Positions 1-5,266 of a DNA stretch of 7,281 nt are shown here, piece by piece; the first letter of the stretch is position 1, and each line of letters starts with the position of its first letter. Made by a program: the position numbers and the translations under genes. Source of the DNA: JBGPJM01 sp041485385 (GTDB lineage Bacteria; Planctomycetota; Phycisphaerae; Phycisphaerales; UBA1924). The notes under the pieces are model-generated. The model was not told where the DNA came from, searched no databases, and was given only the letters and a program-made list of their open reading frames with translations. The stretch spans positions 1-7,281 of the forward strand of contig JBGPJM010000238.1 of NCBI GenBank assembly GCA_041485385.1, written 5' to 3'.

Positions 1-928
1 CGTAGAGCTTGGTGAGCCCGGCGTAGAGGGTCGTGGTCTTGCCGCTGCCGGTGGGGCCGGTGACCAGGACCATGCCGTGGGGCAGATCGAGGAGGCGGTC
101 CATCTCGGCGCGGTCGGGCTCGCGCATGCCCAGGGTCTTGAGGTCGAGGGTGATCGCTTCCTTGTCGAGGATGCGCATCACGACCGACTCGCCGTAGATC
201 GTCGGGACGGTGGAGACGCGGATATCGACCTTGCGGCCCTCGAAGCGGAGGGTGATGTGGCCGTCCTGCGGCACGTAACGCTCGGCGATGTTCATGCCGG
301 CCATGATCTTGACGCGCGAGGTGATCGCCGGCTGGAGGTGCTTGGGGGGAGAGGTCTGCTCGCGCAGCACACCGTCGATGCGGTACTTGACGGTGAGCTT
401 GCGCTCGAACGGCTCGACGTGGATGTCGGAGGCGCGGCTCTTGATCGCCTCCAGGATGATGAGGTTGACCAGGTTGATGAGCGTGGGCTGCTCGGCCATC
501 CGCTGCACGTCGTCGGCCTCGACGGCGTGCAGGTTGGAGACCAGGTCGTCCTCGGGCCCACCGCCACCGCCCAGGCGCGCGGCCATCTGCGCGGCGGTCG
601 CGCCGAAGGCGGTGCGGAGCAGCGCCTCGAACAGCGACGGGCTGATGGCGATGCGCTCGACGGGGAGGCCGGTGACGACCGATAACTCGTCGGCAGCCGC
701 GAAGTCGCCGGGGTCGACTATCGCCACCTGAAGGCGCCCGTTCTCCTGGCGAAACGGCACCGCGCGCAGCCGCACGGCTTGCTCGGCGGAGATGAGAGAA
801 GAGGAGGCCGGATCAACGCGCGGGAGCTCGGTCAAGGGAGCGCGCGACCCACCCGGTGCGGCGGCCTCGCCGTCTCCTGGATCCACGGTTCCGGGGGGGA
901 CCCCCAGGCTTCTTTCCACAACCGACAT
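1..928 (-). CDS. PilB/GspE-family type IV pilus or type II secretion assembly ATPase, N-terminal part (cut by left window edge)
   Basis: Cytoplasmic hexameric ATPase that powers pilin or pseudopilin assembly at the inner membrane. 309 codons are visible; family members are usually about 550-580 aa, so the catalytic C-terminal half lies outside the window. Residues 1-45 are a low-complexity, Pro/Gly/Ala-rich leader. Residues about 50-110 (AVPFRQENGRLQVAIVDPGD and following) match the N-terminal MshEN/T2SSE_N-type domain. The core then shows ASDIHVEPFE (166-175), RIDG (183-186), AERYVPQDG (215-223), a VSTVPTIYGESVVMRIL segment (238-254) and Walker A GPTGSGKT (291-298, Lys297). The Asp box, Walker B and any tetracysteine zinc site are beyond the edge, so PilB and GspE cannot be separated here. 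The ATG at 928 was chosen because GGAGGG (plus-strand 932-937) lies just upstream. The frame stays open further upstream, with a GTG at 973. It lies 127 bp downstream of the last paralogue gene. Confidence 0.93.
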   Translation of the reverse strand, partial: MSVVERSLGVPPGTVDPGDGEAAAPGGSRAPLTELPRVDPASSSLISAEQAVRLRAVPFRQENGRLQVAIVDPGDFAAADELSVVTGLPVERIAISPSLFEALLRTAFGATAAQMAARLGGGGGPEDDLVSNLHAVEADDVQRMAEQPTLINLVNLIILEAIKSRASDIHVEPFERKLTVKYRIDGVLREQTSPPKHLQPAITSRVKIMAGMNIAERYVPQDGHITLRFEGRKVDIRVSTVPTIYGESVVMRILDKEAITLDLKTLGMREPDRAEMDRLLDLPHGMVLVTGPTGSGKTTTLYAGLTKLY

Positions 929-986
929 CGGCCCTCCGCAACAGGACGCCCCGGCCCCAGATACTCCAAACACGGTGCGATCAGTT

Positions 987-1002
987 CCGGCCTCTCGGCC
1001 GG
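987..1002. other. Short GC inverted repeat between gene A and the pilB-like gene
   Basis: CCGGCC (987-992), a 4-nt TCTC loop and GGCCGG (997-1002) form a perfect 6-bp stem. It lies 53 bp past the stop of gene A and about 60 bp before the pilB-like start. No T-run follows it on the minus strand, so it is at best a weak terminator or transcript-end structure. Chance occurrence is quite possible at this GC content. Confidence 0.25.
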
Positions 1003-1055
1003 CCCCGGCATAAGGAAGAACACGGACCGGGGCGGGCGATTGCGGACAAACCCGG

Positions 1056-2276
1056 TCATTTCGACGTCGGGCCGTCGAAATCGAACTCGGGCCGGTTCTT
1101 CTTGTCCGGCAGTCGGGCGCGCTGCGGTTCGGACAGAAGGGCCTTGACCGCCTCGACCGACCTGTCGTCGATCGCCTTTCGAGCGTCCTTGGCGTCCTTG
1201 AGCGGCCCTTCCTGGTTGCCCATGCCCCACATGCCGAATGCAGCCATGGGGTTGCTGTCGTCCTTCTCCATGTCGAGGATGACGCCGGCCCATTTCTCGT
1301 TGGCCGCGCCGGCGTCGCGCTCGTACGCCTCACGCAGGCCGTGGAGACCCTCTTTCTGGGTGGCATCGAGGTCAGGGATCGCCTCGGCAGCGTCGAGGAT
1401 GCGCTGGGCGTAGGACTTACGGTAGACCTTGGGCAGGCTGACGAGCTTGACCTGAGCGTCAAACTTCTTCTGCAGCTCGGTGGGAAGCTGGGACTGGAGC
1501 TGGCGGGCGTAACGATTGTTGACGTCGACGAGGCGCCGCCCGGCCTCCTTCATGTCCTTGAACTGCTTCATCATCCCCTCCGGATCCTGGCCCATCATGT
1601 TGTCCCACATCTTGTCCATCTGGTCCTGGAGGAGCTTGTTGCGAGCGATCAGCTCACGGTCGAGGTCGACCTCGTACTGCTCGAGAGTCGGCGACAGCGG
1701 TGCCGCGACGGCCGGGTCGAGCCGCAGGCCGTCGACGATCTCGGCGAGGTTCACGCACTCGCCGGAGAGCGAGCCCCAGTTGATGGTGCTGTTGCGACGG
1801 TGAAGCCGCTCGACAAGCGGCCAGCGCTGGAGCTGCTGCTGGTCCAGGAGGGCCTTGAGGTCGTCCATCAGGCCCTTCTCGAGCGAATCAATCTTCTTCT
1901 GGAACTTCTTCATCACGCCGGGCATGATCTCCTGGAAGACCTCCATGTCTCCGGAGGAGGCGAACTCGTCCTGCATCGCGTAGCTGACCTCCTCCAGCCG
2001 TTTGACCGCGCCGAGGTACTCGGTGGAATAGCCGGAGAGCAGCTCGTCGGCGGCCTTCCGCTGCTCGTCGTTCAGCCCGAGGATCGAGGCGAACTGCTTG
2101 AGGTTGCGTGCGTTGATGTTGGGCGAACGCATCCCGTTCATGGCCCGCATGGCGCCCATCTGTGCATGCGCGGGCGCCGGCGCTAGGAGGATCGCCGCGG
2201 CAACGAACGCGGGCGCGAGGCGGGCCGCACGGATGGACCCCGCCAGAGCCCGCCGGATCGACTGGATGATGAACAT
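1056..2276 (-). CDS. Paralogue A: secreted tri-modular helical protein with LTxxQ-like pentads, unknown function
   Basis: 406 aa. The ATG at 2276 follows AGGAG (plus-strand 2284-2288) with a 7-nt gap. A signal peptide with a basic n-region (RRALAGSIRAAR) and Ala/Leu core ends APAHA|Q38/39, so the protein is exported. The N-terminus of the mature protein is Met-rich (QMGAMRAMNGMR). Module 1 starts LNDEQ (68-72) and ends LDQQQLQRWP (144-153). A linker carries LSGE (170-173). Module 2 starts LRLDPAV (184-190), has LEQYEVDLDREL (198-209) and ends near LPTELQKKF (264-272). Module 3 starts LDATQ (303-307) and ends LSEPQRARLP (381-390), with a Met/Gly/Trp-rich loop at 341-356. The C-terminus is RPEFDFDGPTSK, shared with B. 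Cys174 is the only cysteine in the four mature proteins. I do not recognise a named family. The pentads resemble the LTxxQ motif of Spy/CpxP, which would suggest a periplasmic chaperone or scaffold; this is inference. It is the closest relative of B, 86 bp upstream, and is probably co-transcribed with it. Confidence 0.88.
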   Translation of the reverse strand: MFIIQSIRRALAGSIRAARLAPAFVAAAILLAPAPAHAQMGAMRAMNGMRSPNINARNLKQFASILGLNDEQRKAADELLSGYSTEYLGAVKRLEEVSYAMQDEFASSGDMEVFQEIMPGVMKKFQKKIDSLEKGLMDDLKALLDQQQLQRWPLVERLHRRNSTINWGSLSGECVNLAEIVDGLRLDPAVAAPLSPTLEQYEVDLDRELIARNKLLQDQMDKMWDNMMGQDPEGMMKQFKDMKEAGRRLVDVNNRYARQLQSQLPTELQKKFDAQVKLVSLPKVYRKSYAQRILDAAEAIPDLDATQKEGLHGLREAYERDAGAANEKWAGVILDMEKDDSNPMAAFGMWGMGNQEGPLKDAKDARKAIDDRSVEAVKALLSEPQRARLPDKKNRPEFDFDGPTSK

Positions 2277-2283
2277 TCGTCTG

Positions 2284-2288
2284 CTCCT
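2284..2288 (-). promoter_or_regulatory. Ribosome binding site of gene A
   Basis: AGGAG on the minus strand, 7 nt before the ATG at 2276. It supports that start, which also gives a complete signal peptide. Confidence 0.7.
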
Positions 2289-2362
2289 GTTCCCCTCACT
2301 CGCCCGGTCTCACCACGAGCTTCTTCCGACGCCGGGCGCGCCGGTTTCGGCGTGCCCCGCGG

Positions 2363-3580
2363 CTAGCGCGGCGCGCTGGGGGCGTCGAAATCGAACTCCG
2401 GACGTTTCTTGCGGTCGGGCAGCTTCTTGCGCTGCTCCTCGTTGAGCAGCGCCTTGACGGCCTCGACGACCTTGTCGTCGACCGTCTTGCGCGCGGTGCG
2501 GTGCTCCTGGATCTTGGGGTTCTCGTTGTACCCGCCCCACCAGCCGCCCATCGCCTCCTGGTCGTTGCCCGACTCGATCTCGGCGATGGCGGCCGCCCAC
2601 TTGTCGTTGACCGCGCCGGCGTCGCGCTGGTGGTTCTCCTTCAGCCCCTTGATCGCTTCGCGCTGGCCGGCGTCGAGGTCCTCGATCTTCTCCGCGGCCT
2701 CGAGCACGCGCGTCGCGAAGGACTGCTTGTACACGCCGGGGTAGGTCTCCAGCTTTACCTGGGCGGCGAACGTGCCCTGCAGGTCGGCCGGGAGGAGCCC
2801 CTGGATCTGCCGGGAAGAGCGATGATTGACGTCGGCGATCCGCTTGCCCGCGTCGCGCATGTCCTTCCAGATCTTCTCCCACTTGGACTGGTCCCAGTTC
2901 CCCTCGCTGTCCTGCCAGGACATCTCCATCTGCTCGTGGATGACCTTCTGCAGGGCCTGGAGCTCGCGGTCCAGGTCGATCTCGTACTGCTCGAGCGGGC
3001 CCGCGACGGCGGCGGTGGCGCCCGTGTCGAGGCGCATGCCGGCCACGACGTCGGTCAGGTCGAGCTTCTCCCCGCTCAACCAGCCGAACCGCGTGGTGGT
3101 CTGACGCCGGTGCATCCGCTGGACCCTGTCCCACTGCTGGAGCTGACGCTCGTCGAGCAGGGCCTTGATGTCCTCCAGCAGGCTGTTGTTGAGCTTCTCG
3201 GTCTTTTTGAAGAACTTCTTGCCCGCGTCGGCGAAGACGCTCTGGTAGATATTCCAGTCGCCGGTCTGCTGGACCTCTTCCTGCACCGCCTTGTTGATCT
3301 CGCGCATGCGCTGCACCGCGGCGCGGTACTCCGTGTCGTACCCCGCCAGCAGCTCGGCGGCCGCGCTGGACTGTTCGGGGTTCAGGGTCAGGATCTGGCT
3401 GTACTGCTTGAGCTGGCGCTTGCCCAGGGCGGGGTTCTCCATCGCGTCCATGTCGCCACCCCCCCACCACTGGGCCGAGGCGCGCCCCGGAACGACCGTC
3501 AGCGTCAGGACGGCGCAGAAGCTCAGCACGAGCAGGCGTCGCAGACCGCCGACAACCGACCGCCGTGCGTTCCAGCTCAT
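2363..3580 (-). CDS. Paralogue B: secreted tri-modular helical protein with LTxxQ-like pentads, unknown function
   Basis: 405 aa from the ATG at 3580. The open frame extends to an ATG at 3742, but that start would put 54 Arg-rich residues before the signal peptide, whereas 3580 has GGAG 8 nt upstream. The signal peptide (MSWNARRSVVGGLRRL, then a Leu/Val core) ends GRASA|Q36/37. The mature protein opens with WWGGGDMD. Module 1 starts LNPEQ (66-70) and ends LDERQLQQW (142-150). LSGE is at 168-171. Module 2 starts MRLDTGA (182-188), has LEQYEIDLDREL (196-207) and ends LPADLQGTF (263-271). Module 3 starts LDAGQ (302-306) and ends LNEEQRKKLP (379-388), interrupted by an acidic then Gly/Trp-rich loop (GGWWGGY, 345-351). 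The C-terminus KRPEFDFDAPS matches that of A. There is no cysteine after cleavage. It is most similar to A throughout: R-x-HRR before LSGE, AQVKL after module 2 and the same tail. Periplasmic or surface location is predicted; function is unknown. Confidence 0.88.
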   Translation of the reverse strand: MSWNARRSVVGGLRRLLVLSFCAVLTLTVVPGRASAQWWGGGDMDAMENPALGKRQLKQYSQILTLNPEQSSAAAELLAGYDTEYRAAVQRMREINKAVQEEVQQTGDWNIYQSVFADAGKKFFKKTEKLNNSLLEDIKALLDERQLQQWDRVQRMHRRQTTTRFGWLSGEKLDLTDVVAGMRLDTGATAAVAGPLEQYEIDLDRELQALQKVIHEQMEMSWQDSEGNWDQSKWEKIWKDMRDAGKRIADVNHRSSRQIQGLLPADLQGTFAAQVKLETYPGVYKQSFATRVLEAAEKIEDLDAGQREAIKGLKENHQRDAGAVNDKWAAAIAEIESGNDQEAMGGWWGGYNENPKIQEHRTARKTVDDKVVEAVKALLNEEQRKKLPDRKKRPEFDFDAPSAPR

Positions 3581-3588
3581 CTGATGGG

Positions 3589-3592
3589 CTCC
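3589..3592 (-). promoter_or_regulatory. Ribosome binding site that fixes the start of gene B
   Basis: GGAG on the minus strand, 8 nt before the ATG at 3580. It favours this start over the upstream in-frame ATG at 3742, which would only be 12 bp from the end of gene C and would bury the signal peptide. Confidence 0.65.
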
Positions 3593-3712
3593 GTTGCGAC
3601 GTTGGCGCGACACCCACCCCGGATCACCTTCGTACAGGAGTCTACCGGCGAGGTGACGGCGCAGAGGCACCCTGCTCCGAACATCGTGTGAACATCCCCC
3701 GGCAGGTGAACG

Positions 3713-3726
3713 GCCCCGGCCGGGGC
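3713..3726. other. GC-only palindrome downstream of gene C
   Basis: GCCCCGGCCGGGGC is a perfect 14-bp palindrome 27 bp past the stop of gene C, in the 173-bp gap before gene B. An overlapping alternative pairing joins CGGCC (3711-3715) with GGCCG (3730-3734). No T-run follows on the minus strand. It could mark the 3' end of the C transcript or a factor-dependent terminator, or be GC-rich chance. Confidence 0.3.
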
Positions 3727-3753
3727 GCCGGCCGCGTGCCATCAGCGCGGCTC

Positions 3754-5004
3754 CTATCGCTGGCGGATGACCTGCAAGGCCCCACCGATCCCGTCGCCCG
3801 CTGGATCGCCGCCCTTGGGGAGCCGTTCCTTCTGCGCGTCCGTAAGAAGCGCGTCCAAGCCGTCCAACGCCTTCTTGTCAAGGTCCCGCCTGGCCGTCTT
3901 GGCCTCCGCGACAGGGCCGTTGTTCTCGTTGTCTCCCATGATCATCACGGTCCCGCCGCCCCCCAGCGACATCGGCCCGGCGCCGGATTTCTCCTCCTCC
4001 ACCAGCGCGTCGGCCCACTTGTTGTTGAGCGTCGACGCATCCCGCTGGTACGTCTCCAGCAGCGAAGCCACGGCCTCCTTCTGCCTCTGGTCCAGATCCT
4101 CGAACTTCATCGCGGCCTCCAGCGAGCGCTGGGCGCGCGACGTACGGAACACCTGCGGGAAGCTCTGCTTTTTGACCGCGAGCTGGAACTGCTTGACCTT
4201 GTCCTGCGGGAGCTGCGGCTCGATGACCCGGGTGTACCGCACGTTTACATCACGGACCTTCTCCCCAGCCTCCCGGACCTTCTTCATGTACTCCTGCAGC
4301 TTGTCCATGTCGATCGACACCGCGCCCCGTCCGCCGGCGCCGGGCGGGGCTGCGAACTGGCTCATCTGCTCCTCGACGACCTTGTTCCGCTCGATGAGCG
4401 TGCGGTCGATCTCGGCCTCGTACTGCTCGAGCGGCTCGACGAGCGCCTGGCGTGCCTCCGGCGTCAGCTCCAGATCCTCGACGACCTTGACCAGGTCCAC
4501 CGATTCGCCGCTGAGGGTGCCGCGCCCGATGGTCTTCTCTCGCCGGCGCGTGCGCTCCAGCTTCGGCCACCTGGCGGCCTGCGGCTCGCTCAGGAGCGCC
4601 CTGAGATCGTCCAGCAGAGTGCCTTCGAGCTCCTTGCTGCGCTTGGTGAACTTCTCCATGATGGGGCCCATCTGCTCCATGACGGAGACGTCGTGCGAGT
4701 CGGCGAACTCATCGCGGATCGCCCGCGTTTTCTCGCGGGTGTCCTTGGCGATCGTGTCGAACTCGGTGCGGTAGGCCTCCAGAAGGGACTTGGCGGCCTC
4801 CTTCTGGGCGACGTCAAGCCCCAGGAGGCCCCCGTAGCGGTCGAGGTCGCGCGAGGACACCGCCGGCGAGAAGCTGTCGGCGCTCGTGCGGAACATGCCG
4901 ATCTGGGCCCGGGCCCCCTGGGCCCCCGCGCCCAGCGCGCACAGACCGAGCAACGCCCCCGCCAGCAGTCCGCGGGCTCGATTCGGTTCCTTCTTTCCTG
5001 GCAT
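3754..5004 (-). CDS. Paralogue C: secreted tri-modular helical protein with LTxxQ-like pentads, unknown function
   Basis: 416 aa from the ATG at 5004. An in-frame ATG at 5064 exists, but AAGGAG sits 7 nt before 5004 and the signal peptide begins there: MPGKKEPNRAR, a Leu/Ala/Gly core, then GARA|Q33/34. Module 1 starts LDVAQ (63-67), followed by AAKSLLEAY, and ends LSEPQAARWP (138-147). The linker has IGRG and LSGE (164-167). Module 2 starts LTPEA (180-184), has LEQYEAEIDRTL (192-203) and ends LPQDKVKQF (265-273), with a Pro/Gly-rich insertion near 219-227. Module 3 starts LDQRQ (304-308) and ends LTDAQKERLP (387-396). Its internal loop (340-363) is Gly/Met/Asn-rich. The C-terminus after 397 is unlike the FDFD tails of A and B. 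The mature chain has no cysteine. It pairs with D by shared AAKSL-x-EAY, SVM, IGRG and ERNKV. A terminator lies between D and this gene, so C probably has its own promoter within 5005-5208, but I could not identify a convincing one. Confidence 0.88.
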   Translation of the reverse strand: MPGKKEPNRARGLLAGALLGLCALGAGAQGARAQIGMFRTSADSFSPAVSSRDLDRYGGLLGLDVAQKEAAKSLLEAYRTEFDTIAKDTREKTRAIRDEFADSHDVSVMEQMGPIMEKFTKRSKELEGTLLDDLRALLSEPQAARWPKLERTRRREKTIGRGTLSGESVDLVKVVEDLELTPEARQALVEPLEQYEAEIDRTLIERNKVVEEQMSQFAAPPGAGGRGAVSIDMDKLQEYMKKVREAGEKVRDVNVRYTRVIEPQLPQDKVKQFQLAVKKQSFPQVFRTSRAQRSLEAAMKFEDLDQRQKEAVASLLETYQRDASTLNNKWADALVEEEKSGAGPMSLGGGGTVMIMGDNENNGPVAEAKTARRDLDKKALDGLDALLTDAQKERLPKGGDPAGDGIGGALQVIRQR

Positions 5005-5011
5005 GGATCGG

Positions 5012-5017
5012 CTCCTT
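5012..5017 (-). promoter_or_regulatory. Ribosome binding site that fixes the start of gene C
   Basis: AAGGAG on the minus strand, 7 nt before the ATG at 5004. It is close to the ideal Shine-Dalgarno sequence and decides against the longer in-frame start at 5064. Confidence 0.75.
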
Positions 5018-5208
5018 GCCCCCGCACCGCTCGCTCCTCGCCCCCCGTCCTTCGCCTCACACACGTTCTCCGCAGATACGAAGCCTATCCGGCTCGACGG
5101 GCCCTGCCACCCGTCAGTGATCCCGCGGGCGCTGTGGAACGATGACGCTGGCCGCGCCCCGGCCCGTCAGACGCCACCGGTTTCCGGCCGGAGGAAGCCC
5201 CAAAACGA

Positions 5209-5242
5209 CCGACCCTCCCCAAGAAAAACAGGGGAGGGTCGG
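5209..5242 (-). terminator. Intrinsic terminator after gene D
   Basis: CCGACCCTCCCC (5209-5220) and GGGGAGGGTCGG (5231-5242) are exact reverse complements, giving a perfect 12-bp stem with a 10-nt A-rich loop on the plus strand. Read on the minus strand the stem begins 24 bp after the stop of gene D and is followed by TCGTTTT before GC-rich sequence resumes. The T-run is short, but stem length, position and orientation fit rho-independent termination of the D transcript. It implies that gene C is transcribed separately. Confidence 0.8.
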
Positions 5243-5266
5243 CGTTGCGTGGTCGAAGGGTTGGGT

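Noticed and set aside
77..685. Plus-strand open frame opposite the PilB/GspE gene
   Set aside because: It is register-matched antisense to a strongly conserved ATPase with an intact Walker A motif.
1341..2186. Plus-strand open frame (281 codons) opposite gene A
   Set aside because: It is the same kind of register-matched antisense shadow, lying wholly inside gene A.
2301..2352. Inverted repeats in the gap between genes B and A (CGCCCGG/CCGGGCG and CGCCG-GTTT-CGGCG)
   Set aside because: The stems are 5-7 bp, one has a 24-nt loop, and no T-run follows. This is expected by chance in GC-rich DNA, so I do not call a terminator.
2310..3617. Minus-strand frame of 435 codons overlapping gene B in another register
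   Set aside because: The product is dominated by Arg, Gly, Ala and Pro, a frame-shifted reading of GC-rich codons. Gene B in the correct frame matches its three paralogues.
2501..3691. Plus-strand open frame (396 codons) opposite gene B
   Set aside because: It mirrors the codon register of gene B, and its Leu/Val/Asp/His-rich product is a typical antisense shadow of a Glu/Lys/Gln-rich helical protein.
3565..5145. Long plus-strand open frame (526 codons) opposite gene C
   Set aside because: Its codons are exact complements of gene C codons (same register). It is open because Leu TTA/CTA and Ser TCA codons are rare in GC-rich genes. Its product is Leu/Arg/Val-rich with no recognisable domain.
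5005..5208. Possible promoter for gene C
   Set aside because: A promoter is expected after the D terminator, but no -35/-10 pair with acceptable spacing could be picked out by eye (only isolated TAGGCT- and TATCTG-like hexamers).
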